From Clostridia bacterium (GTDB taxonomy: Bacteria > Bacillota > Clostridia > Oscillospirales > Acutalibacteraceae): 28,222 nt of DNA. Within the stretch, counting starts at the first letter, position 1; the number at the start of each line of letters is the position of its first letter. Below are positions 8,459 to 14,979 of the stretch, piece after piece. Under the pieces are notes generated by a model that worked only from the letters and a program-made list of their open reading frames with translations, ran no database searches and was not told the DNA's origin. Where the stretch lies: contig CAAGBH010000141.1 in NCBI GenBank assembly GCA_900768035.1, forward strand, positions 1 to 28,222. The letters are read 5' to 3'. The position numbers were made by a program, and so were the translations under genes.

Positions 8459-9643
8459 TTAAGAGTTCATTGCTCTGTCTAAATCATTGATTATATCATC
8501 AACATTTTCAATTCCCACCGACAAACGCAAGAAGCAGTCGGTTATACCCAAAGCGTCCTTAATTTCTTTCGGGGTGTCCTCGTGGGTTTGGGTGGTAGGA
8601 TAGGTTATAAGAGTTTCTGTTCCGCCGAGGCTTTCAGCAAACATAATCAAATCAACATTCTTTAAAATCTTCTTAACAGTTTCAAAAGAATCCACCGTAA
8701 AGGAAATCATACCGCCAAAACCTGTTGTTTGCTTTTTAGTAACCTCATAATCTTTATGGTCGGCGAAGCCTACATAGTAAACCTCTTTAACCTTTTCCTG
8801 TTTTCTGAGCCAATCGGCAACCTTTATTGCATTTTCATTGTGTTTTGCCATACGGACTGCAAGAGTTTTTATTCCCCTTAGCACAAGCCAAGAATCCATC
8901 GGCGCCAACTGACTTCCGTGAGACTTGATATGAACACGGATTTTAGCCGAAATATCTTCGTTATCCTTAACAACCACAATACCCGAAATAGTATCATTAT
9001 GACCGCCGAGGTATTTAGTTGAACTATGAGTTACAATATCTGCTCCCAACTTGAGCGGTTGTTGGAAATAAGGTGTCAAAAATGTATTATCAACAACAGT
9101 TAAGGCACCTATAGATTTTGCAATTTTCGAAAGTTCTTCTATATCGGCAACCTTCATCATAGGGTTGGTCGGAGTTTCGATGAAAAACATTTTGGTATTA
9201 GGAGTAATTGCATTTTTTACCGCCTGCAAATCAGACATATCAACATTAGTATGTGTAATGCCGTATTTGCCGAAAATATCATTAATAATTCGCAAAGTAC
9301 CGCCGTAAATATCGTCCGACATAACAACATGGTCGCCAACATTCAAAAGAGAAAAAACTGCCATATTAGCGGCTTGTCCGCTTGAAAAAGCAAAGCCTTT
9401 TATACCGCCCTCTAAAATAGCCATTGTTCGTTCTAATTCCTGTCTTGTTGGGTTCTCGAGACGGCTGTAATCAAACCCTGTTGAATTTCCAAGTTCCGGA
9501 TGGCGGAAAGTTGCAGACTGAAAAATCGGCATACTCACAGCACCTGTAAGCGGTTCTGTACCCAAAGCGCCGTGTACCGCCTTAGATTCGAAATGCAAAT
9601 CTTCCTTAGTGCTGAAATCTTTATAATTGCTAAAATTTTTCAT
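8459..9643 (-). CDS. Trans-sulfuration PLP enzyme (cystathionine gamma-synthase/lyase family)
   Basis: A 394-residue Cys/Met-metabolism PLP enzyme of the fold-type I aspartate aminotransferase superfamily. Seen: TGAVSMPIFQSATFRHP, the tetramer-contact FDYSRLENPTRQELE, AFSSGQAANMAVF, FIETPTNPMMKV, TVVDNTFLTPYFQQPL, the Schiff-base lysine in THSSTKYLGGHND near residue 210, and the closing AESLGGTETLITYP and LRLSVGIEN. The family includes cystathionine gamma-synthase, gamma-lyase, beta-lyase and O-acetylhomoserine sulfhydrylase; sequence motifs alone do not choose among them, though the overall resemblance is to Bacillus MccB/MetI-type proteins. The ATG at 9643 follows GGAAGGTGG; a TTG at 9661 is less likely. 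It is the first gene of an operon with dapF and murE. Confidence 0.88.
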   Translation of the reverse strand: MKNFSNYKDFSTKEDLHFESKAVHGALGTEPLTGAVSMPIFQSATFRHPELGNSTGFDYSRLENPTRQELERTMAILEGGIKGFAFSSGQAANMAVFSLLNVGDHVVMSDDIYGGTLRIINDIFGKYGITHTNVDMSDLQAVKNAITPNTKMFFIETPTNPMMKVADIEELSKIAKSIGALTVVDNTFLTPYFQQPLKLGADIVTHSSTKYLGGHNDTISGIVVVKDNEDISAKIRVHIKSHGSQLAPMDSWLVLRGIKTLAVRMAKHNENAIKVADWLRKQEKVKEVYYVGFADHKDYEVTKKQTTGFGGMISFTVDSFETVKKILKNVDLIMFAESLGGTETLITYPTTQTHEDTPKEIKDALGITDCFLRLSVGIENVDDIINDLDRAMNS

Positions 9644-9682
9644 CAAACTGCCACCTTCCAAAAAACACTATTATACATAATA

Positions 9683-9711
9683 ATTCTACCAAAGCGCTAT
9701 TAAAAAGTCAA
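9683..9711 (-). promoter_or_regulatory. Sigma-A promoter for the PLP enzyme-dapF-murE operon
   Basis: TTGACT (9711-9706) and TAGAAT (9688-9683) on the minus strand are 17 bases apart. The leader is only about 30 bases, so there is no room for a SAM riboswitch or T-box. Confidence 0.78.
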
Positions 9712-9752
9712 GATATACTGCCTTATTGTTGCCCAATTTAAAAAAGTTATAC

Positions 9753-9787
9753 AAAAAAGGCCCGCACTTTAATAAAGTGCAGACCTT
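9753..9787 (-). terminator. Rho-independent terminator after the degV gene
   Basis: On the minus strand AAGGTCTGCACTT pairs with AAGTGCGGGCCTT (13 bp with two G-U pairs) and is followed by six T residues. Confidence 0.88.
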
Positions 9788-9793
9788 AAAGAT

Positions 9794-10663
9794 TTATCTG
9801 TCATTACCTATAAAGAATATTGCCAATGTTCCGGGACCTGAATGAGAAACGATTACAGGGTCCAGACAATTGTATACAACATTATTAACATTATAGCGTT
9901 TTTTAACCTCTTCGCCGATAATCTTTGCTTCTTCTTCGCAGTCGCCGTGAACTATGAAAATATCCTGATTTTCAATATCAGTTCCCTTTTCGCCCACAGA
10001 CTCAATCAAATGATTAATAGCGGCTTTTCTGCCTCTTGCTTTACCCGTAACATAGAGTTTTCCGTCATTTGCAACATGCATTAAAGGTTTAATATTCATA
10101 AGCGAGCCTAAAACTGCGCTTGTTCCCGAAAGTCTGCCGCCTCTCTTTAAGAAAAACAAATCATCAAGGGTGAATATATGGCAGAATGAAAGTTTATTTT
10201 CTTCAACCCAAGAAGCCACTTCTTCGATTGATTTGCCTTCGTTTTTAAGTTTTACAGCATAATGAACAACCAATCCTTCACCCATTGAAGCCGCAAGTGT
10301 ATCAACAACCACAACTTTACGCTCGGGGAACATTTCACGGTAATCCTCTGCCGCATTAACAATATTTTGATATGTTCCTGAAAGCCCCGATGAGAATGCC
10401 AACACAAGCACGTCTTCACCGCTTTCTAAAATAGGCAATATTGTTTTATCACAGTCATCACGGTTTGCAAGAGAAGTTGTGATATTTCCTTTAGCACGCA
10501 AAATTTTATAAGCCTCAGAAAAATTAATCTCCTGTCCTTTTATGTAACTGTAATAATCCTTATCGTCCACAAAATATTTTAAAGAAATTACCTCAACATC
10601 ATATTCTTTAATTTGACTGTAAGTAAGGTTAGCGCAAGAATCAGTAATAATTTTATAACCCAT
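9794..10663 (-). CDS. DegV family fatty-acid-binding protein
   Basis: A 289-residue DegV-domain protein. These cytoplasmic proteins bind long-chain fatty acids, and the FakB members present fatty acids to the kinase FakA. Seen: the N-terminal KIITDSCANLTYSQ, TTSLANRDD, the lipid head-group region FSSGLSGTYQN near residue 90, DTLAASMGEGL, the DDLFFLKRGGRLSG turn near 165, and the C-terminal HSGPGTLAIFFIG. Length is standard. No fakA (DAK-domain kinase) lies in the window, so assignment to FakB is not supported by context. AGGAGG precedes the ATG. It is a single-gene unit with its own promoter and terminator. Confidence 0.93.
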   Translation of the reverse strand: MGYKIITDSCANLTYSQIKEYDVEVISLKYFVDDKDYYSYIKGQEINFSEAYKILRAKGNITTSLANRDDCDKTILPILESGEDVLVLAFSSGLSGTYQNIVNAAEDYREMFPERKVVVVDTLAASMGEGLVVHYAVKLKNEGKSIEEVASWVEENKLSFCHIFTLDDLFFLKRGGRLSGTSAVLGSLMNIKPLMHVANDGKLYVTGKARGRKAAINHLIESVGEKGTDIENQDIFIVHGDCEEEAKIIGEEVKKRYNVNNVVYNCLDPVIVSHSGPGTLAIFFIGNDR

Positions 10664-10693
10664 TTAAAAATTCCTCCTAAAAGCAATGTCAAC

Positions 10694-10723
10694 ATTATAC
10701 AAAACTATTATAGGCAATTTCAA
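10694..10723 (-). promoter_or_regulatory. Sigma-A promoter for the degV gene
   Basis: On the minus strand TTGAAA (10723-10718) and TATAAT (10699-10694) are 18 bases apart, with a short leader to the AGGAGG site. Confidence 0.65.
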
Positions 10724-10751
10724 TCTAAACTAATCATTTTAAATTCTACTC

Positions 10752-10793
10752 AAAAAACAACGGCAGTAGAGTTTTAAAACCAACTCTACTGCC
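10752..10793 (-). terminator. Rho-independent terminator after the ECF S-component gene
   Basis: GGCAGTAGAGTT and AACTCTACTGCC form a perfect 12-bp stem with an 8-base loop. On the minus strand it is followed by GTTGTTTTTT, closing the cobalamin-riboswitch operon. Confidence 0.85.
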
Positions 10794-10805
10794 ATTAGAA
10801 TTTGC

Positions 10806-11315
10806 TTATTTTATCGCCTTTTCAAGCACCTTAGTGACCGGTTTATACAGCAAAAATGTTAAAACTATATTGCCTACGCCGTGAATCATATCAAAGCCCA
10901 GACCGCTTACAATATTAGCAATTCCATAAGCGAAACCGCCTATAAAGAAGTAAGGAACTGAACATAAAATTCCAAACAACAACCCAAAAACACCTGAAAT
11001 TAAGGTGTATAATATCTGACTATCTATTTTGCGCACCAAGCAGACCACAAGCGCAAGTATTGCCCAGATATAAAGATAATTCACAACCCACATAGAAAGC
11101 CCATAGGTTAAGATTTCACATCCCACAAATATGTATACCGATACAAGTGACTTCAATCCAAATTTCCGTGCAATAAAAATGGTCAAAAGCGAGACTAACT
11201 CGATATTCGGAAGTTGTGACATTATAACCTGTGAAACATACATCAAGACGCCTAAAAAGGTTAAAACAAGGGCTTGTTTTAAATTAACTCGGTGTGTGTG
11301 TAATTTCAAATTCAT
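10806..11315 (-). CDS. ECF transporter S component, probably for cobalamin or a related corrinoid
   Basis: A 169-residue membrane protein with five to six hydrophobic segments. Its features fit the substrate-binding (S) subunit of energy-coupling-factor vitamin transporters: N-terminal ALVLTFLGVLMYV, ELVSLLTIFIARKFG, a glycine-rich SGVFGLLFGILCSVPYFFIGG, and the closing GFDMIHGVGNIVLTFLLYKPV near the C-terminus. S components need a shared EcfA-EcfA'-EcfT module, which is not in this window, so it would be a group II system. The substrate is inferred from the upstream cobalamin riboswitch and DUF4430 gene, not from the protein. The start is uncertain: the ATG at 11315 overlaps the DUF4430 gene by 32 bp with a weak ribosome site; ATGs at 11339 and 11348 are alternatives. 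Confidence 0.82.
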   Translation of the reverse strand: MNLKLHTHRVNLKQALVLTFLGVLMYVSQVIMSQLPNIELVSLLTIFIARKFGLKSLVSVYIFVGCEILTYGLSMWVVNYLYIWAILALVVCLVRKIDSQILYTLISGVFGLLFGILCSVPYFFIGGFAYGIANIVSGLGFDMIHGVGNIVLTFLLYKPVTKVLEKAIK

Positions 11316-11676
11316 CACCGTCTGCAATCGCAAGTTCATTGATACCAACCTGTGTCATTTCACCTGCTTTAGTTACGCACCACCAAGCCTTATCCAAATT
11401 ATAATCGGCTCTCACACCGTCAATATAAAGGTAATAGCCTGTTTTGTGTTCCTCGGGTTTAACAAGATTTTTCTCTAATAGTGCATCACCCAAAAACTCG
11501 GCATCTGTGGAAATTTCAAATTCTTTCTCGGTTTTGTCCTTATAAACAACCGTTACAATTATATCCTTATCACCGTTTTTAGTGTCAGGCTTTGTTACAA
11601 TAATAATTGCCGCAAAAGCCGCTATTATTACTGCACACACTATGCTTAGTGTGATTATAAGTCCCTTTCTTTTCAT
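11284..11676 (-). CDS. Membrane-anchored DUF4430 protein (possible extracytoplasmic corrinoid binder)
   Basis: A 130-residue protein with one N-terminal hydrophobic segment (about residues 5-27, no lipobox) followed by an extracytoplasmic domain. The stretch GDALLEKNLV, then YYLYIDGVRADYNLDKAWW and a final AIADGDEFEITHT, fits DUF4430, the domain that also forms the C-terminal cap-like part of transcobalamin and intrinsic factor. With the cobalamin riboswitch upstream and an ECF S component overlapping its 3' end, a role in capturing cobalamin or a precursor outside the membrane is inferred. The start has AAAGGAG followed by seven T and ATG. That ribosome site lies inside a perfect hairpin (see 11684-11726). 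Confidence 0.82.
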   Translation of the reverse strand: MKRKGLIITLSIVCAVIIAAFAAIIIVTKPDTKNGDKDIIVTVVYKDKTEKEFEISTDAEFLGDALLEKNLVKPEEHKTGYYLYIDGVRADYNLDKAWWCVTKAGEMTQVGINELAIADGDEFEITHTPS

Positions 11677-11683
11677 AAAAAAA

Positions 11684-11726
11684 CTCCTTTTGTATTATTG
11701 TCCTAACAACGCCAATACAAAAGGAG
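11684..11726 (-). promoter_or_regulatory. Ribosome-binding-site-sequestering hairpin upstream of the DUF4430 gene
   Basis: CTCCTTTTGTATT (minus strand, 11726-11714) pairs perfectly with AATACAAAAGGAG (11696-11684), 13 bp around a 17-base loop that itself can form a TTGT/ACAA helix. The 3' arm contains the AAAGGAG used by the DUF4430 gene, so folding would block translation. It is the likely expression platform, or part of it, of the riboswitch upstream. Confidence 0.8.
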
Positions 11727-11779
11727 ATATACATATAAAAAGAACGCCACAAAAGGAAGGCTTCTTCGCAACATACACC

Positions 11780-11990
11780 GTCAATTACTCGTGACACATT
11801 TGTACCGACAATTGACAGCGAGTATTCCGACTTATTGTGCAAGGGGGTCTGTTCCTTTAATTCTTCGCCTTCCCGCAAAAGCAGTGACATAATGAAGAAT
11901 CTTAACACAAATTACGGCGACGAGTTCGCAGGGGAATTTCACCCCTATTCCAGTTTAAGAAAAGCGGTTTTGCGCTTTTCACTGCCAACC
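11780..11990 (-). promoter_or_regulatory. Cobalamin riboswitch
   Basis: This otherwise gene-free stretch reads on the minus strand as a cobalamin aptamer. Landmarks in order: GGTTGGCAGTG (11990-11980); a GAAAAGCG/CGCTTTTC stem; GGAATAGGGGTGAAATTCCC (from 11951), matching the conserved GGAAxxxGGUGAAAxxCC element; GCGAACTCGTCGCCGTAA; CACTGC...GGGAAGG (last G at 11868); and a B12-box-like AAGTCGGAATACTCGCTGTC (11833-11814). A final GTCAATT/AATTGAC hairpin (11816-11780) sits where the regulatory P13 arm is expected. It lies between a consensus promoter and the DUF4430-ECF genes. The class is assigned from conserved boxes read by eye. Confidence 0.88.
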
Positions 11991-12006
11991 TTTGCTAAGC
12001 ATTATG

Positions 12007-12035
12007 ATTTTAACAGCAAAAACGCCTGTTGTCAA
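12007..12035 (-). promoter_or_regulatory. Sigma-A promoter for the cobalamin-riboswitch operon
   Basis: TTGACA (12035-12030) and TAAAAT (12012-12007) on the minus strand are 17 bases apart. The TGA inside TTGACA is the stop codon of the upstream ABC-F gene. Confidence 0.85.
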
Positions 12036-13909
12036 CCCTCAACAAAACTCTCCCACTCGGAAAAAACTTCGTCGAGTTTTGTTTCCAAATCAATTTGCTC
12101 TTGCTGTAGTTCCGAAAGTTTGACATAATCTGAAATATTTTCAGGTTTTGAAAGTTCTGTTTCGATTTGCTTTATCTTTTCTTCAAGTGTTGCTATTTGT
12201 TGCTCTGCCTTTTTTATTGCTTTTTCTCTCTTGGCTTTTTCTTTCAAAGGGGTTGTATATGTCTTTTTCTCTTTTGGTTTTTCCTCTGTTTTAGGTTTTA
12301 CCACCGTTTTTTCTTTTTGAAGATATTGTTCATATCCGTAAGGGTAAAACTTAACGCCGTCATTTTCAAAAGACAAAAGCGAATTTGAAATTTCACGGAT
12401 GAAATATCTATCGTGCGAAACAAAAAGCACCGTTCCCTCAAACTGTTTCAAAATTTCTTCAAGGGTTTCCTTGCCGACGATATCCATATGGTTAGTCGGC
12501 TCGTCAAGGATTAAAAAGTTCGGTCGGCGCTTGAAGATTTTACAAAGTGCCAGTCTCACCCGTTCTCCGCCCGATAACATATCGACCGTTTTGAAAACAT
12601 CCTCACCGCTGAAAAGGAATGCACCCAACGCACTTCTCGCCTCAAAATCAGTAAGATTTGGAAACGCCTTTAAAAAATCCGCCAATACGGTATCACGGCT
12701 TGCATACTGTGCCATTTGCTGTTCGAAGTATCCAATACTAACTCTCGGTCCGAATTTAAACTCACCCGTCAAGGCGGGAATCTGCCCCATCAAAGTTTTA
12801 ATAAATGTCGATTTGCCGAGCCCATTACCGCCGATTATTCCAACCTTTTCTCCCCGCTTCATTTCAAGGTTTACAGTTGATAAAATACTGTCATATCCTA
12901 TGCCGAGTTGCTTAACCGATAAAACATCCTTAACACCTATATCAAGCGGTGTGAAATCAGTATGAAAAGTTTTCAAATCATAACTTTCGGGAGCGTCAAG
13001 TGTATCCATTCGCTCAATCTGTTTCAACTTGCTTTGCGCCATTGAAGCCTTGGTGGCTTTATAGCGAAATCTTTCGGCTAAATTTTCAAGCCTTTCTATT
13101 TCCTTTTTCTGCGCTGAATATTCCTTTGCCTGCCTTTCGCGAAGTTCCTTCTTTAAGGCCGAAAACTTAGAATAATTACCCGAATATTTATATGTCTTGC
13201 CGTGTTCTATTTCATAAACCGTATCAACAACATTATCCAAAAACATACGGTCATGCGAAACCACAACAAACGCCTTTTTATAATTTTTAAGATAATCTTC
13301 AAGCCAACCGACCGCCTCTATATCAAGATGGTTTGTAGGCTCGTCCAAAAGCAGAATATCCGGTTTTGACAAAAGCAATTTTAAAAAAGCAATCTTCGTC
13401 CTCTGTCCGCCCGAAAAGGCATACAAAGGTTTATGCTTTTCCTCGTCTGAAAAGCCAAATTTTTTGATAGCATTTTCATATTCCTTTTCAAAATAGAAAC
13501 CGCCGAGATTGGTGAAAGTATCAAGTAAATTTGTGTAATCCTTGATGTTTTCGGGTGTAGAATCTATTTCCATTAAGGCTTGCGCTTTATCAACACGCTC
13601 TTTCATATCTAAAATTTCACTATAAGCCGAGCGCACTTCCTCTAAAAGCGTCAGCGAGTCGTCGCTAAATGTCATCTGCGACAAAAAGCCTATTGTCACC
13701 CCGCCCGAAACCGCAAAAAATGCTTCGGTATCGCTATCTTGTTTTTGGATATTATATTCACCCGAAATCAGTTTTAAAAGGGTGGTTTTTCCACAACCGT
13801 TTCTGCCGACAACTGCAATTTTACTGTGGTCGTTAATCTCAAAGTTGACCGATTTTAAAATCGGTTCTCCCGATAATTCAACCACACCGTTTTGAATTTT
13901 AAGTTGCAT
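12032..13909 (-). CDS. ABC-F family ATPase (YdiF-like ribosome-associated type)
   Basis: A 625-residue soluble protein with two tandem ABC domains and no membrane segments. Domain 1 (about 1-240): Walker A GRNGCGKTT, signature FSGGQRTK, Walker B ILLLDEPTNHLD. A charged P-site-tRNA-interaction linker follows (about 240-310). Domain 2 (about 330-515): GGNGLGKST, LSGGERVRLAL, FLILDEPTNHMD. A charged coiled-coil C-terminal tail runs to the end. ABC-F proteins act on the ribosome, as translation factors or antibiotic-protection proteins; the layout and tail resemble Bacillus YdiF more than dedicated resistance proteins. AGGCGGTGG precedes the ATG. It is the last gene of the murC-to-ABC-F series, after a short hairpin. 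Confidence 0.92.
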   Translation of the reverse strand: MQLKIQNGVVELSGEPILKSVNFEINDHSKIAVVGRNGCGKTTLLKLISGEYNIQKQDSDTEAFFAVSGGVTIGFLSQMTFSDDSLTLLEEVRSAYSEILDMKERVDKAQALMEIDSTPENIKDYTNLLDTFTNLGGFYFEKEYENAIKKFGFSDEEKHKPLYAFSGGQRTKIAFLKLLLSKPDILLLDEPTNHLDIEAVGWLEDYLKNYKKAFVVVSHDRMFLDNVVDTVYEIEHGKTYKYSGNYSKFSALKKELRERQAKEYSAQKKEIERLENLAERFRYKATKASMAQSKLKQIERMDTLDAPESYDLKTFHTDFTPLDIGVKDVLSVKQLGIGYDSILSTVNLEMKRGEKVGIIGGNGLGKSTFIKTLMGQIPALTGEFKFGPRVSIGYFEQQMAQYASRDTVLADFLKAFPNLTDFEARSALGAFLFSGEDVFKTVDMLSGGERVRLALCKIFKRRPNFLILDEPTNHMDIVGKETLEEILKQFEGTVLFVSHDRYFIREISNSLLSFENDGVKFYPYGYEQYLQKEKTVVKPKTEEKPKEKKTYTTPLKEKAKREKAIKKAEQQIATLEEKIKQIETELSKPENISDYVKLSELQQEQIDLETKLDEVFSEWESFVEG

Positions 13910-13932
13910 TTTACCACCGCCTTTACATATTT

Positions 13933-13956
13933 AAAGGTGCCTTTAAAGACACCTTT
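13933..13956. repeat. Inverted repeat between the lipoprotein gene and the ABC-F gene
   Basis: AAAGGTGCC and GACACCTTT pair over 9 bp (one G-U) with a 6-base loop. Minus-strand sequence after it lacks a U tract, so it may be a weak attenuator or processing site within the operon rather than a true terminator. Confidence 0.55.
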
Positions 13957-13960
13957 GAAT

Positions 13961-14977
13961 TTATTTTATTTTTGCATTTTTATAAAGCAAATCAAGCACT
14001 TTATCGCTTACGATTTTACTTTCGAAACTGTATTCTCCGTAATATTCTTTAATCCTTTGGGCATCAACATCGGGACTGTTATATTCCTTAACCACTTTAT
14101 CAATCTCTTTATTGATTTCGTCTTTGGTTACAGAAAGTTTTTCTTTATCAAGAATTGCATAAAGCACCATGTTTTGCTCCATTACAGGTTTCACCTGTTG
14201 TGTCACTATGTTTTCCTTAAACTGTTCCTTAGTCTGTCCCATACTCTGCAAATATACTTCCATTGTAACATTATAACTGTTTTTGAGGGTTATTTCGTAA
14301 GAACTTAAAATTGCATTCGCAATAAGGTCAACATCTTCTTGCGGATAATCCTTAACCTTAGAAGATTCAATCACCTTACTATAAATAAACATTTCTACCG
14401 CTCTTTGCTTAACATCAGCATTATATTCTTCAACCGATTTGAAATCTAACTCTTTATAATAATCTTCGGCTTTCATTTTATCTTCTGTTGCAACATAATT
14501 TACCTTAACAGTAAATACAACCTTTGCGCCGTTGAGTTCTTCTTTGCCATAGTTTTCAGGGAATGTGAGATTAAGGTTAACCGTTGAGCCGATTTCCACA
14601 CCGATAAGTCCATCTTCGAAACCTGGAATAAATGAGCCCGAACCAATTTCAAGGTCATACCCTTGCGCCGTACCGCCCTCAAATGCTACGCCGTCTTTTT
14701 TGCCAACATAGTCAATATTAACAACATCGCCTTTTTGAACCTTACCCTTGGTCTTATTGACATAAAATTCATTTTCTTCTATATCCTGTTCAATCACAGC
14801 GTCGAAACATTCTTTAAATTTATCAGACGAAGTGTCAACTTCTACACCTTTATACTCACCCAATGTAACATATTTATCAAGATTTACATTATAAAGTATT
14901 CTTTCACTTTTCTTACCACAAGCGGACAAACAAACCATAAGTCCTAAAAGCAATAGCATAGATAAAATTCTTTTCAT
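13961..14977 (-). CDS. Trigger-factor-like lipoprotein with FKBP-type peptidyl-prolyl isomerase domain
   Basis: A 338-residue exported lipoprotein. Residues 1-20 form a signal peptide with lipobox LSAC, predicting lipidation at Cys20. Residues about 95-180 form an FKBP/trigger-factor PPIase domain: GDVVNIDYVGKKDGVAFEGG, SGSFIPGFEDGLIG, LTFPENYG and the closing VVFTVKVNYV. The rest is a long helical region like the trigger factor C-terminal chaperone arm. The ribosome-docking N-domain of cytoplasmic trigger factor is replaced by the signal peptide and a short linker. The likely role is folding of secreted proteins at the outer face of the membrane, parallel to PrsA. Its AGGAGAA site lies in the last codons of prfB, two bases away, so the genes are coupled. 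Confidence 0.88.
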   Translation of the reverse strand: MKRILSMLLLLGLMVCLSACGKKSERILYNVNLDKYVTLGEYKGVEVDTSSDKFKECFDAVIEQDIEENEFYVNKTKGKVQKGDVVNIDYVGKKDGVAFEGGTAQGYDLEIGSGSFIPGFEDGLIGVEIGSTVNLNLTFPENYGKEELNGAKVVFTVKVNYVATEDKMKAEDYYKELDFKSVEEYNADVKQRAVEMFIYSKVIESSKVKDYPQEDVDLIANAILSSYEITLKNSYNVTMEVYLQSMGQTKEQFKENIVTQQVKPVMEQNMVLYAILDKEKLSVTKDEINKEIDKVVKEYNSPDVDAQRIKEYYGEYSFESKIVSDKVLDLLYKNAKIK

Positions 14978-14979
14978 TT

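Noticed and set aside
11585..11908. Minus-strand open frame of 107 codons upstream of the DUF4430 gene
   Set aside because: It runs through the cobalamin riboswitch and the RBS hairpin, has no family features, and overlaps the DUF4430 coding region in another frame.
11835..12128. Plus-strand open frame of 97 codons
   Set aside because: It is antisense to the riboswitch and the end of the ABC-F gene, without a ribosome site or recognisable protein features.
13933..13956. Hairpin before the ABC-F gene as a full terminator
   Set aside because: No U tract follows on the minus strand, and no separate promoter for the ABC-F gene was seen, so I kept it as a plain inverted repeat.
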